From contig NC_083597.1 of the NCBI RefSeq assembly GCF_020882245.1, forward strand, positions 5,366,581 through 5,430,580: a stretch of 64,000 nucleotides of DNA, given 5' to 3'. The stretch comes from Rhopalosiphum padi (taxonomy: Eukaryota; Arthropoda; Insecta; Hemiptera; Aphididae). Both the position numbers and the translations under genes were made by a program. Positions 12,991-26,830 of this stretch are shown piece by piece; the first letter of the stretch is position 1, and every line of letters starts with the position of its first letter. The notes below the pieces were generated by a model. The model did no database searches and had not been told where the DNA came from. It worked only from the letters and a program-made list of their open reading frames with translations.

Positions 12991-15590
12991 TTGCATAATT
13001 TATTATATATTATAATATGAATTTTCAATTGATTCTATTTTTCTAACAATAACGAAATCGTGTCTACAAGGTCTTATCATGTTGTAATATACTCACATTT
13101 AAAAGCAGTAGGTACCTTTTACAAAGTATCTTTATAAATATGGTAAATAGTTTAAGAAACCTCATTAAAAAAAAAAAAACGGTTTGGCGACAGTTTTTTT
13201 TTTGTGTTCTTTTGACATTTTTTTTCTTAGCCTCCAATAGATTTAAAGATTGGATTTATGTTCCAACTAATAAAATATCCAAAAAACAAAAAAAAATTAA
13301 CACTTGAAAAAAAAATACTAGTTTGTAATGGATTGATTGCATTTTGTGCAATGACGCAGTGTTATTGGTTTGAATAAAAATGTAATTTATTTTCTTCTCT
13401 TTGTCACTTATGATTGTTCGCTACTAAGTTCGATAGTATTGAAATTAAATAAATTTCTTTAGTTAAATAATTTATAGATTTAGAATTTTCTTTAAAAACT
13501 ATTTTTTTTATAGCTTATTTTTGAGTCTCGTAGATATTAGATATTAAAGTCAGATACATATTTCTCTATAAAATTCGAATTCATTATTATTGATATTTAT
13601 TTAATTTTGACTATACATCAGCCGCCCACAAAATAAAGGATAGATTTTTTTTCTCAATTTAATATCAGCAATAAGATTTAATAAAGTAAATTAATTGTAA
13701 TTATTTCGTGTTTTTTTTTAAAATATCTGTGGAATATAAAATTAATATTTATCATTCTTTCATCGAGTATTTTAAAAGTTTTTCTCTTAACACACTTACA
13801 ATCTTGATCTTTATTTAATAACAATTGGAGAATTGATAAATATCAACATTGATATAATTAATTTTATTTTGTACATTAAATATAATGTAAATAAGATTTA
13901 ATTTTTTTCTTCAGTGATACACGTTTTGTTTGATTGTTTTGAATTTATAAATGAACTACACAATTTAATAATTATTCTGAATACTATTGTTTATCATGGT
14001 TTATTTATATTTGTGTAAGTATAATATTTGAGTTATGTTCTTGGAACTAAACTGAATTATTCTAGTTAAAAGCAGCTGTGTTGCGTCATCGCCTGATTAG
14101 TACTAGTTTTCCCAGAGGACGTCGTGTAGGACAATATCTGAACTGACAGAATACTACTGATATTATTTTATCCTCGCTCAATGCTTATATTACTTAGCAT
14201 CTACTTGATTATAATAGAAATGACATAAAGAATTATAAAATGTGTTTTAAACAAAATGTTTTGCTAATGTTTCATTATTTTCGAATAATACACGTTTGAA
14301 TATATAATTTATAATTATATGTATATTTAAAAAAAAAATACACGGTCTCATTCCACTTAACTCTACAACTTTTTAATTATTCTTTTATTTTTTTTAAATT
14401 TTAACAATATAATTTAGCAATTTTAATTCGACTCATCATTAATTTTACATTTATTTTGATCATCAAATTTGTCGGGTCGTAATAACCATGTATAAAAAGT
14501 TTTAACTATAATAAACTATAATAATAATTAAAAAATATTTATATATATCAAAATGTTTAGCCGATTAAAATATTTATTGGTGAGTGAATATAGATGTGGA
14601 TTGACCATTGACACGCATTATAAAACACTCAAACGATCCGTAACATAATACTAAAGACACTGACAATTGATATGCCATAATGGAAGCTTCATAAAAATAA
14701 AAAAGATGATTATATATTATTATGTTGGGGTCCATGTATAATAAATAAATAAAATAGGTCATTATTTATAATAAACTATATAAATTGTACTAATTGTTTT
14801 TTATAGTTAGTTCAGCCTAGCTAAATGTTATTGTACCAAACATTGTATATTCGTGACAATTCACTCTGCGTATGCTGTTAACACTACTAAACTTTTTTAG
14901 ATTTTTATAACACGGCGTTTTAAATAGGCAATTTAGGCACATTACCGTCTCGTGTCTGTTTTGAGTTACATTATGTCACATCTAGGGTTTTTTCATGCAT
15001 TTTATTATTCGATATTGATTTTATAAACATATACTTAAATACACCAAAGTACGATTCAGATATTTACTATTATTATTATTTTCTTAAGATATTTTCGTGA
15101 CATTTTATCAATTGCATATCCTTGAGTTAAAGTAGCGTTTCAAATACAAATTAGAATGTATAATGTTTAAACGATTTTAATTTTCGTAGTTATAAACATA
15201 ATACTTAATTATTTTAATTTAATTAAAATATATACAATTGAACGGATACAAAATATTTTTTTCTTTTCATATAAATAAATATCATATTATAATATGTAAT
15301 TTTTAATTTAAAAAATAATATTATCGTTAAGTATACGTTTTTAATATATTTAATTTTTGTGTTTTAGATTTATAGATAGTTTTTAGTTGTTATTTTTTTG
15401 TAATTTAATAAGCTGTTGAACAGTCAAATAAAAGTCTTCGTATAAACATGATAAACCTTCTCGAGTCACAATGTAACTTAATTTTTTTTGAGTGTCGCGA
15501 TCTGAACATGATTTTATTTTGTAATACTCATTTCATAATCAGACTATTTTTTCTTTGTTAATCTACATAATATTATTTTTTTTGTTAAAT
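12991..15590. other. AT-rich intron-like DNA
   Basis: Poly-A/T rich. A segment at 13915-14014 has good-looking splice sites but an implausible hydrophobic translation and was not called. Confidence 0.5.
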
Positions 15591-15760
15591 TTTCTCTTGG
15601 AAGTTATTTGTGTGTCATACCACCTGTCGTTCAGATTTTTTCCGCAATAATACGCCATAAGAGGCAGGGATATTTTCTTCTCTGCACTTTTCACAAAAAA
15701 GAATTGTAAAGAAAATGAAACAAGGGCAACCCCTCGACCCGGATGTACAAAAGAGTCGTC
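15591..15760. other. Short GC-richer islet, candidate regulatory element
   Basis: About 150 bp of mixed composition within AT-rich flanks, including CACCTG (E-box core) near 15621 and the word ACGCCATAA near 15651. No coding signal. Confidence 0.3.
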
Positions 15761-16490
15761 GCAACAATAAAGACAAAAAAATAATAATAAAAGTATAAGA
15801 GAAATGGCAAAAATTATTATAGTGAGAGGGGTTTTTTTTTTAAAACAATGAAACTACATGTAGAGGGTTGTAACGCTTACTAGAGAAATACAACAGTTAA
15901 AAAGTTATGTGATCTAAAAAAAAAATTACCTACTATGCAGTCTGTATTCATTGATTCAATAGACGGCTTATGAAGTGTAAATAACTACAATTACCTACCC
16001 TTGCAAATATTCCATGTTAGCTTAATAAAAAAAAAAAAAATAATAAAACAAATTCTGTACCTATATTAATACTGTGATTCACACATTTCTGTATTATAAA
16101 TATTCAAGTTTGTTTGATCAATTTTTATTGAATTCAGACGGTAACATATAAATATTAATTTTATTTATCGAATACAACTATTGAGTCTTTGATAGATTCA
16201 GTGAATGGTTCTTTAATAATATAATGATATGCCTTTGACTATAATATAGTTAATAAAATAATAAATTAGAAGTAAACATGCATTTTTTTAGTGAATCTGC
16301 ATCTACGTGTTCAACATAAAAATAAAAACGGTTTTATAATTAATAATCATAATTTATTTTATTTTAAAAGAAGGTTGAATTTTAGAATCCTTTTAATTTG
16401 CTAGTTATCAATTGTTATTGTTTTTTATGAGTAACTCATAATACACTAAGATCATGTTCATGGTGAGTGAAATAAGGAGATACGAGTACC
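15761..16490. other. AT-rich intron-like DNA
   Basis: Poly-A runs and TA-rich words only. Confidence 0.5.
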
Positions 16491-17130
16491 CAATGTATCC
16501 GTTTTTTTGCGCTTTCCTACCATAGCTGGGTATTTTTTTTCTGTATTGTATTTAATATTAAATTTCGTTTTTAGATGAAATATTTTATATTATATTATAT
16601 TTTTTTTTGTACTTATATATACCGTATTCGATTTGTTTACCCTTTTTTAGTGACGTCACAATCATGTAATGACAGTCGAGGTTTTTTTTTTATTTCCAGC
16701 TCTCCACAAGATATTTATCATAAGGTTTCGGTCTGTACGCTTTTAGAATTTGTGGCTGGTGGGTGAGGGGGACATTTGGTAATTTATGTCGGGTCTAATA
16801 GTGCGGAATATGTATGAGAGGAGGGCGACAAGGACAAATGCTTTTCCCGGGCGCTCACCCCTTGGTCTGATTTTATGTGCGAATAGTTTGACCCGGATTC
16901 GAAGACCAAAACCTGCCTCCACCTCCTTTCTTTTTCATTCATCAGTGTCACACGATGACAGGTTTAACTTTTCTCTTGTTTTTGAACGTGGTTTACTATT
17001 ATTAGCTCATACGTATATCCGCGTGTTTTACCAGGCGTTACTGTATAGGCAATTGTGGTACATAGAAGTCTCGAACATAACACGTTCAACATTGTATATG
17101 CCCCGAAAGAATATAATAAAATAATAAATT
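16491..17130. other. GC-richer intronic islet with CRE and repeated TGTCA/TGACA words
   Basis: Holds the perfect CRE, TGACAG at 16670, and GTGTCACACGATGACAGG near 16946. A 112-codon open frame at 16786-17124 runs through it but has no domain and no splice context. Candidate enhancer. Confidence 0.35.
16650..16659. promoter_or_regulatory. Perfect CRE-type palindrome GTGACGTCAC
   Basis: Seen: a full TGACGTCA core with extended palindromic flanks, the consensus for CREB/ATF-type bZIP dimers. TGACAG at 16670-16675 matches the Meis/Homothorax consensus. The pair sits at the start of a GC-richer intronic islet. Binding is an inference from the motif alone. Confidence 0.4.
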
Positions 17131-19190
17131 GGCTGTAGCAATAAACATATAGTCAGTGTTGAGAATATGTAGATAAATAAAATTTACTACATCTTGATAA
17201 TATTATGATCGATTATTTTATCATTTTTTTTATTAGATTTAAATATTTATACAAAATATAAATTAGTCATGTTGAGTTTTTACAATATGAATTATGGTCT
17301 TAGCCGTATTTTAACATATAATATTAAACGTTATGTTCAACGTGTTTGATTTTATTACATTATTTAGGTGTTAAATGTTAATTTACACACGCTATTGTTG
17401 TTTTTGCCATTTAACTGTGGTTTAATTATTTAATGATAATATCTGATTATATCTTAAAAAGTTGTGAACAAAAATTAGTTTTATTATTTATACTATTATA
17501 ATTTTTGTATTTGAAACGTAACTAACATTTGATTTTTAATATTTAATCGATGCATATATGAATGAAATGAAAAAAAAATCTTAAATTTATTCACCATGAT
17601 CTGTCGTGTGAAATAATCGTGTGTGACAGGTTGATCAGCTGCAAAGCTCTTATAATTTGTGATATGATATATTTTCATTCATATTTATTACGTTATTGGA
17701 CGTCTTAAGAAATCTGTTGACATATTGAATGCATAATATATGGTGTGTCATAATAAATTCCATATTGTACGATATTTTATTGAAATTACTTGGTCTTAAA
17801 TATATAACGTTAATAATAAATGTATATAAACATTAGCTATCCTTGCTAATTAAATTGTTTCGAACTTATGACTCTGTGATATAATGTAAATCATATTTCT
17901 TGCTAAATGTATTTTCATTAGATGAAAAATGTCTTAAAACTATAATTTAGTCTTGCAGATGAATTAAGTATAATTAATAATGGGGTTTTAATATTAGTAA
18001 TTAATATTTACCTGTATAATTTATTTATGTCTTGATTCAAATTTCAATTATTCCATGAAATGTTGCATATATTATACCTATATATATATATATAATATTA
18101 ATTGTATATTATACAATGTATACGATTAATTAAAAACTGAAAATAACTTAATATTTATGAAATGCTATACTATGAATAAACATTTTTCTGAATTATTTTA
18201 AAATGTAAAAATAAATTTTAGTGTAATATATATTTATCTAGTAATGTAATAATAATAAAAAAAAAATTAAATCACCATTATTTTAAAATCTACATAATTA
18301 TTTATTAAAAATGCGTGTGATGGGTATATGAAATACCTCTAATCCGGATTATTCATTTATATTATGTTCAAACGTTCTTCAATCATAATTATAGACTTTC
18401 ACTTCTTCAAAACCCCTTCAAATCCTGTAGAAAATCTCATTTAATCCTCAATACCCAATATTAAATGTAAAGTTCTCTTGGAAACTATTCAAGTCGATTT
18501 AAACCTATTTCATATTTAACTTATGACAGCGTTGATAAATTAGGCATTGAAAACTTTATCATATTTATAATTATATAGTGCTTCGTCGTAAATTTCTATA
18601 TATTTTGCGCTAACACTATTATTGTTATATTATCAGTAGAAAAAACTTGTATTAACCAAAGTTTAATGAAATGTAAAAATAAATATGCGATGTATATAAT
18701 TTACATTATTTTATCTATTATCTATATGATAAAATGCATGTATATGTAGCATGTGTATATTGTAGTATAATATTTCAATAACTTTACTTGTAATTAAGAG
18801 TTGAGATGCGTGTCTAATGGAAATATAACTTAATCGCATCTAAAACCGCTACGTTGTTAATATAATAAAAATATTATAATTTAAGAGTATTTGAGTAGAT
18901 TTTTTGATATAAATAAACTTATATTATTTTCGTTTTAATATATAATTACCAAATAGGCTAACAAATAAAACAATTTTATTAATTAAATTATAACAATATA
19001 TTAATTTTAATAAAATATTTTTTTTTCCTGGTTCTGGATATACTCTCTTATATATCATTTAAAGCTAACTTAATTGAAAATTTGTTTTTAAAAATATTCT
19101 TGACACTCAATATAAATATTTGTCAATATGAATTTTGTAAATATCGTATATTTCGCATAAAACTATGGAAAAAAAGGTGCAAATAATAAT
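17131..19190. other. AT-rich intron-like DNA
   Basis: No gene or organised repeat seen. Confidence 0.5.
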
Positions 19191-19760
19191 ACATACACCC
19201 ACCATATTTATTTGACGTAATATAATATAAAATGGAGTCGTGAAAGAATAAACGTTATAGTAGAGAGTTTTGTCCGGACTGTAAATATTTTTGTCGTGCC
19301 CTGGGGGTTTCTACCTTACTCTTCTACAGTTATGTCTGGTTTTTTATTGTCCAAATAATGAAGAACCATCTTGATTTACAATCGGCACTATTATGGTGGT
19401 GTCGTATTTTCCTTAAAACAATTATTTAAATCCTCGACAGGCTACGTCCCGTGACGATGTTTCCGAGTCGTAATAATAATATTGTTCTTGCGGTTCCATC
19501 GATTTTGTCACACCGAATAACAAGTTGGTTTCTCCTATTATAAAATAACTTGATGAACTAAAACTATGAACCATACCGTGTATGTGCCCCCCTGTCTGTC
19601 CCTTTTAGATGTGGTGGCGTACAAATCCTGCCTGGGCTTCTCATAATCGTTAAACCCAGCACGTCCTATTTTGGCCGGATAATGAATAACAAGTGGAATT
19701 ACGTTTAAAATTACCTTTGGAAAATGCAAATCGTACTTTCGGGACTTATAACTGCCTTAT
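19191..19760. other. GC-richer intronic islet
   Basis: Raised GC at 19255-19340 and 19430-19740. On the minus strand a frame reads AKIGRAGFNDYEKPRQDLYA before a possible donor ACG|GTATGG, but the upstream acceptor is poor, so it is not called as an exon. Conserved regulatory DNA or a weak opposite-strand exon remain possible. Confidence 0.3.
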
Positions 19761-20990
19761 TGGTATACACAAACATAATTATATTATGTATGTGCGCTTA
19801 ACGAATGACCGAGTACGATATTTTACTGTTGATTTTCTGCAAACCGTCAAATCAATCGTTGTATAATTTTTCAATTCGAATATTACATTTTACATTTAAT
19901 AACCTACTGTGTGTAGACGAATAGTTATGTTATTTACTCCAATGCGTACAACATCAAACATTGATTGTTGAGAAATTGAATTTAGGTCAGATCTCTTAGA
20001 ATAGTTGTTGTTTACAGTAAATTGAATTATTCATTGTTTTAAATTGAAATAGTGAAATAGTATACTCGTATTCAATATGAATTTTATTTGGAGTTCGATG
20101 AAACGCTAATAACATAAGTATTTATTTTTTTTTTATATCAAATAAAAAGATTATTTTATAAATTAAAAATCGTATCGTGCATTGTGCATAATAAACAATA
20201 AAACCTAGCCATTTATTTTGTTTAATATTTTTTCATCATATCTCTTACGGTTGTTTTTAAGGTAAATAGGTATATTTATTTTAATACATTTTTGAATATA
20301 TTTATTTCACCACAAATAAATATAGTCAAGTGCACCTCATAAAATCTATAATTTAATTTCATAAAACTGTAGAACTTATTTAAAATTCTAAGTATATCCA
20401 ATTTTTTACAAACATCTTCTATTGCCCTTTCGTTCTATAAATATTACTATTTTACTTTTTATTTAATCAGAAATGTATTAAATTAAGTTATTAGTATTTC
20501 AAATGTTACAATGATATTAATAGAACGTTACTCATAAAGTCATAACTTTTGTTTTATGAGCACTTAGAATTCCCAATTAACAGTATAAACACCGTTTCAG
20601 TTTACCAAGTTTCCGTTCAATATCATTTTACTACTTTGGTTATCCTACAACGGCTATCATTGTTTTTGAAATTAAAATAATAATGCAACACTGTCTAGTG
20701 TCTGGATGAGTGAACCGAGACTCAATATAAAAATTCCTGTAACTACCGTTCATACATTTATTTGTTTTGCATTTTCTCTAATTTGTTACCATATCCATAT
20801 TTACTCTACACATTATGAACAAAAATGTAATTAAGTTTCAAATTGGTTTGTTTACTATCATTACTGAATTATTGTTGTGTTTAATAATACATTCAATTTT
20901 AATCCGATTTTTCAAAATAACATTCGTATGATATGATGTAGTAAAAATTATGTAATACAAAAATATTATTTGTACAAATTAATGTGTTTT
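19761..20990. other. AT-rich intron-like DNA
   Basis: Mostly AT-rich; slightly more mixed at 20540-20720, without coding signal. Confidence 0.5.
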
Positions 20991-21220
20991 GTACATTGTA
21001 CGCACTGATGTGTGCGAATCAGCAGATGTAGCGTACCTACCTCGAATTCGGGTCACTGGCCATTGATTTTGTATGTAAACCGTTAAGCCTGCAGATCCCA
21101 TCAGCCCTTTATGGCTCATGCAAAACAGTTTGTCTACGCAATTGTGCCATCAGGTTGTCACAGATTTAGTGGACATAGGATTTTATTGGCCGTCCAAAAT
21201 TAGTGTCACTTAAGTTAATT
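20991..21220. promoter_or_regulatory. Sharp-edged GC-richer islet, candidate conserved non-coding element
   Basis: About 200 bp with composition unlike either flank. It contains CCTTTATGGC (21107-21116; TTTATGG is an Abd-B-type Hox word) and GTTGTCACAG near 21154 (Meis-like TGACA on the minus strand). Stops interrupt all frames over the islet, so it is not an exon. Confidence 0.3.
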
Positions 21221-23260
21221 TTTAATTTGATATGTTTAGCTGATATATCAAATAAAACACGCATCATTAATAATGATATACTACACAAGTTTATTGTTTG
21301 ATAAAAACTTGCTAAAAACAATTGAACTGAACACTAATCTATTTTTATATATATTTTACCTATCCTATAAAATCAAAATATTATAATTTTTAACGTACAT
21401 CTTTGATTTTAATTTTAACATAATTATTAAAGTTTATTTTTCTTGTTATCACAATTGGTATAATTAATAATTATTAATTATATACCTTTTTAAAAGTCGA
21501 CAAGTGTTTAATAATTTTTTTTTCAATCAAAGTAAAATAAAAGATTAAAAAATCGTTTATTTCATTATTGAAAATTAATTTTTATTTGTGCCAATTTAAT
21601 ATTATTTCTGGAGTAATATTATATAATCCCAAAATTAAATACAGTTGACATTTTAATTTAAGGTGTTCTATTCATATTATTTGTTTAATATTTAAATTAT
21701 AATTTTTATTAATTGAAAATTGTAAAAAAAAAACTTGTAATCGTTATATGGTTTTATTAAATTAATTTAACGTAAAAAAAGTTTTCATTGATGTTTAAAG
21801 TTGAAATCTTTGTATAATTTTGAACAAAGTGAGTTCTTAAAAGTTCTAGTAGGTAACTATATAGTTATAACTGAATTCTAAACGTCGAATATAACTTTTT
21901 TTATTAGTAAGTATAATGATATTCTGATTTTATACATTATTATTTAGATGCATATTTTACATTGATGTGTAATTATGTTTTCATTAAAAATTAAAAAAAA
22001 AAAATAATAAATTAAATTTATAGCTTTGTTTTGATTATGTAATCTCTATGAACGACTGTATTGTTACAAAAAAATCGCTCAATTATGATTAGGTACATAT
22101 TTATTTTATTTGATTGTCGTTTTTCTCAAGAATGATATATATTTTTTTTCGATTATTTTGAATTTTTAAATGTAACAAAGTCACAGAAAAATAATAAACC
22201 GTGTAGAAATTAATCTCAATGATTATCATTACCGCTACGAATGGTACATATGTAGATTAATTTCAAATAAATTAATATATGGAATAAAAAAAAATATAGA
22301 TCTTCATAAATTTATATTCTTAAAATTTTTTATTTTTTTTTCATCGAATAGACCGTATTAAAATGACTACTATATAATACATAGGTTGTAAAGAATAATA
22401 ATCACTATTATTTGTCATTTAATTATATTTTATAAGATGTCTATTGAACATAATACATTCTATATTAAAAGTGATAATTCCATATAATTACTAATAAATA
22501 AGTTACATTATAGGCAAATAAATAATCATTGTTCTACTAATTAGGATTGTATATATATTATATATATTCTATATACTTACACTTTTTTATTTAATTACAT
22601 GTATACTAGTTATTTTACTATTTATTAATATTATTATTGTCAACTTTAATTTTTTTATTACCTTTTTACTTACTACCTACGTATAACATCATAAATCATA
22701 AATAAAATATTTGAATTGTTTAATACTTATTATTAATTATTAGGCCATATCTATATATCTATATATTATTTATACCATATACTATATTGGTATATATAAT
22801 TTCCATTGTATAGAATAATATTACATTTCATATTTATTAGGTAAGCTGAATTATTTTTTAACTATACGTAATTACGCGTATAAATGCATCATATAGTTTT
22901 TCAAATGTATTAATAATCATTTTCTCCATCTCTTTTTTTTTTTACCATTATTTTAGTTGTAACGATAAAAAATGTATTATTCAATGTCTGTTATACGTAT
23001 ACTATAAATTAAAAACCACTTTAAGCTTGGTAGCCAGAAAAAAATACATTTTTCACAAGTAAATTACCAAGAAAAGTTTAAAAAGTCAAAACAAAATTTC
23101 TACGCCATACAGTGTTATATTAATGTTATAGAATAAAAACCTTTAAAAATAAACTAGTAGGTTGAGTTTAAATTTTTCAATAGAAGTTTGATGCATTTTT
23201 TCTATTTCCTAACATTGTTCAACATTGTATATTTTCCTACTTTACCAAAGTTATGTCTAC
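21221..23260. other. AT-rich intron-like DNA
   Basis: Very AT-rich with many TATA-type words; nothing organised. Confidence 0.5.
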
Positions 23261-23620
23261 AGCGTTTGTTTTTTACACTATAGAAATATTCGATTCTCTA
23301 TTTTTTGCTTCTCGTTGAAATTCATATTTTGAGACAACGCTAAGTTTTTGCTATGTAAATTGAAACCGTTACGTAAATACTGACTTTACTCGGTAATCCT
23401 GGTTTCCGGTGCGTACTCACTTCAACTTTATTAGTTCCCCAGGATTAGACCTTCTTACCTCTCTATTTCTCTCGTATTCTCTCTTTCTCTATTCCACCAC
23501 CCCACGTCTTTCACATTTTAACTTTCTCCCTCTCGGCTGGTTACGTTGGGGTTCGAATAATAATTGTTTTATGGCTTTATAGTATTGCCCCCACACCTTA
23601 TGGTGTGTATTCATTTTAGG
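23261..23620. other. GC-richer islet with TAATCC dyad and CT-rich tract
   Basis: Contains the inverted K50-type homeodomain sites and the pyrimidine tract described separately, then CACCCCACG and CTCTCGGCTGG. No open frame of note. Confidence 0.35.
23394..23447. promoter_or_regulatory. Paired, inverted TAATCC sites with 9-bp dyad
   Basis: Seen: TAATCCTGG (23394-23402) and CCAGGATTA (23439-23447) are exact reverse complements, 36 bp apart. TAATCC is the established core of K50 homeodomain proteins (Bicoid, Orthodenticle/Otx, Goosecoid types). A pyrimidine-rich CTCT tract (about 23459-23495) follows and would read GAGAG on the minus strand. Candidate enhancer. Confidence 0.35.
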
Positions 23621-26560
23621 ATTATTATTATATTCGGTTAATATTGTATACAATTAATTGAGAACCAAAAATGCGTTTTGGTTAACAAAGTGTTATTTTC
23701 TCTTAGTTGGAGCTATCTCATTGTTTACCAAGAAAACTAGGTTGTATATATAATTATACTGAACAAAGTACGTAGAACTATTTTGAGTGAGTATTGTGGT
23801 TGCAACACCACTATAGAAATGAGTAAATACGTTAAGCTTCAGTAGAGAAACAAGCTGTTTCTTACATTAAAATTTAGCCAGTAATTCCCAAAATATTGCA
23901 GTAGTGTTCTATCTTATACTACACTATATCAGTATTAAAATTCAAAAATAGATTTAAAAGTAATTTTTAAGTAAATTAGTATTGGGCATAGTTAAGTTAT
24001 CAAAATAACTATTATAAATCTTATTAGATTAAGTTACATAGTTTTTATATGGAACTACTAGTAATTTAATGATTTATGTAAGTTGCCGGGTCAAAAATGT
24101 AGAATTATGTTCTAAACCTATTATCTTATTATTGTATTAATATTGATGGTTTTTGATACAAAATATGTTTAAATATAATTGAATAATCTTCAGTTACAAT
24201 TACAGTGTTACTACGTTCGTATTTTTAAGTGTTATTGGGAAAAAAATTAATTTTTTATGTATAATGAATAATGAATATATAGTTATCGAACAAAATGCAT
24301 ATAAGTACCTTCATCTTATATAAATGCATAACTATTCCATTCCATTAGTTTCTAGTATTTATATAGAAAATATGTTTATATTTATTACTATAATATTATG
24401 CTTAATATATACCTACTATATAGAATTATAATAATAACCTGAGATTAGAATATTAAAAATTAATTAAAACGAAATACAATTATGAAAGAATAAACACTCT
24501 TAAGGAATATTAATTCGGTTTTAAGAATAAGGTCAGATTAGATTATAACTTATAAAAAGTTTACAGTTTGTATAGTTGATTAAGATTTTAGTTTAAAGGA
24601 TAAATAATATTACTAAAGACATGATAATATATATCGTTTAAAGATTATGAAGTGTTTAATAACAGTAATCATAATTTAACTTTTAATGGTTAAATTTGTT
24701 CACATAGGTATCTGTTGAAATTGTAATATTATTTTTTATTTAATTATTTTGTAAAATAACTTTACTTCTATGTAGTATAGAAAATTATAACTTTAATTAC
24801 AATATTTGTATGAATCGCATTTCTCAAATATCTTTTAAACTAAAATTCTTAGCTTAAATTTTTAATTGAGAATTTTATATTCATGATTTTTACAGACGAT
24901 CGATTTTTTATTCAGAGTATAATGTTATAGTTTACAATCAAATATCGTTGTAATTTTTATTACAAATAGTAAATGATATGTCTTATGTCCAAACATTCTC
25001 AGAATAAAAATTGCACCACCCGGTAAGCTAGGATACAATAATAGAATTATATTAAATATTTCATTGATTGTATTAATAATTTTTTTCCTTATACAGTTAT
25101 TGATTTCTTTTTTCCCTTCTTTTATTTTATATTATTTTCAATTAATCTGATCGAATATCTACTTTGGTTTTAACCATTGTCCTTCTCTAAACCCGTGACT
25201 CATAGTTTACTCTCGAATTAAAAGTTCAGTAAAAAATATTATTTGGATTTTTCTGGTCTTTTCGTACAATGTACATATATAATTATATAATGTAAAAAAA
25301 AAATATGATGTGATTGTGATACGTACGAGTAATTATGTGAATTCACTAGGTATAACAAACAACAAAACATAAATTCATTTGAATACCTAATTGATAATTG
25401 GGTTTTATTTATACCTGAATTTTGTGTTATTATTCTTTTAATATTGTGCTCGAATATTGCGTTAGTAATGATTGAATAAAAATAACATATTTTACTTTTT
25501 TTTCCTATTTCATTTTTTATTTGTTGTCAACTACCTATTAATATATAATTTATCTATGCATTATCTATAAAGATAATAACTCAAATAATATTATTTACAG
25601 ACACGTTTTGATTACTTTACATATATTCATTAATATTTTCTTTTTTTAATATTTCTACCAGTTACTACTTTAATAGATTATATTATTCTACAATACAACA
25701 GTATATAAACGACAATCAACGATCGTCAACAATATTATTTACGAACAAATTACACACATTAAGCATATAGATAAAAACTAATTTAACAGCTTATAATATT
25801 ATACAACATTTAGCCAACGATTAGTTCGATTAGTTGACGATATTATATACAAATATACTGCACATATTTATAGATATTATAAATTTATATAAATTTATTG
25901 ATGACATTGTTATTTTTAAGTTTTTGGCATAGGTTCCAACTTAATTGATATATGCAAAATAATATATTATTGTTTGAACGCCTTTGAATTAAAACTAAAC
26001 AACAATAATATGCATAATTAATATGAAACATTTATTTGTTCCAAACTTCTTAGTATTAACCCTTTAACAAACCATTATCATATTCAACTCTACTTAATAG
26101 TTAAATATTAATTAATTAGAAAACTATAAACTTACGATTATAATATATACATTTATACTACTGTAGTTTATGTTTATTTTTAATTATTTTTATTCGATTT
26201 TTGCTTCACATATTGTTGTTACCACCCATTGATTTTATCAATCAATTCTTTAGTGACTGATAATTCTTTCATTTAAGCGACCCTGTGGGGGACATGATGC
26301 TATGTTTTAGTTCATACTTTCTATTTGGAAGTTGTAATAAATATAAAATTTTCGTATAGATGGTTTTCCTATTTTTTTTCACAATATTCATCTTCATTAA
26401 TAAATTACGTGGGTAATTGTGGTTTTCTAATATCAAATTACATAAATATGGTTTTCTTAAAATTAATTGTTTGTTGTATATGGCAAGTTCAGCTGTAAAT
26501 TCTGAAATGTGCACGATAAATACTAGCGCAGATATAAAATACTAGAGTTAAACTAGGTCA
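23621..26560. other. AT-rich intron-like DNA
   Basis: No gene supported. A minus-strand 81-codon frame at 26269-26514 lacks a donor and has skewed AT-rich composition; not called. Confidence 0.45.
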
Positions 26561-26830
26561 TATTAATTGGTAAAATATAGCTTGGTTGTTTCTTTGAAGT
26601 ACAGAAAAACAGCGAAATGTCTTCGATATAAGAATATTGCTGGAATGAAAATTTTAAGGGCGGTGACCGTTACAGTGGATAACACTGAAAACGTTTTTAC
26701 TCACAGAGATTGATGCCTTTTTTTTTAGGTTTCACATCAATCAAACTGGATTCGGAATTTATCGACTGTGTCTGAATTTTCGTTTGAAAGGCCTTGCAAA
26801 TATCGTTTCTCATTGATGATAATATACATC
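26561..26830. other. Mixed-composition islet
   Basis: Contains GCGGTGACCGT (near 26660), CAGTG-GATAA-CACTG (near 26674) and a polypyrimidine acceptor-like run ending AG at 26730. The open frame after that has no clear donor. Possibly regulatory. Confidence 0.3.

Noticed and set aside
13915..14014. 100-nt segment with good acceptor (TTTTTTTCTTCAG) and donor (GTAAGTAT)
   Set aside because: The only open frame is Ile/Leu/Phe-rich AT-driven sequence and the exit phase does not fit exon C; such site pairs are expected by chance in AT-rich DNA.
16786..17124. 112-codon plus-strand open frame
   Set aside because: Runs through a regulatory-looking islet with no splice sites and a composition-driven translation.
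26269..26514. 81-codon minus-strand open frame
   Set aside because: No donor, AT-rich codons and no recognisable motif; a degraded insertion is possible but unsupported.
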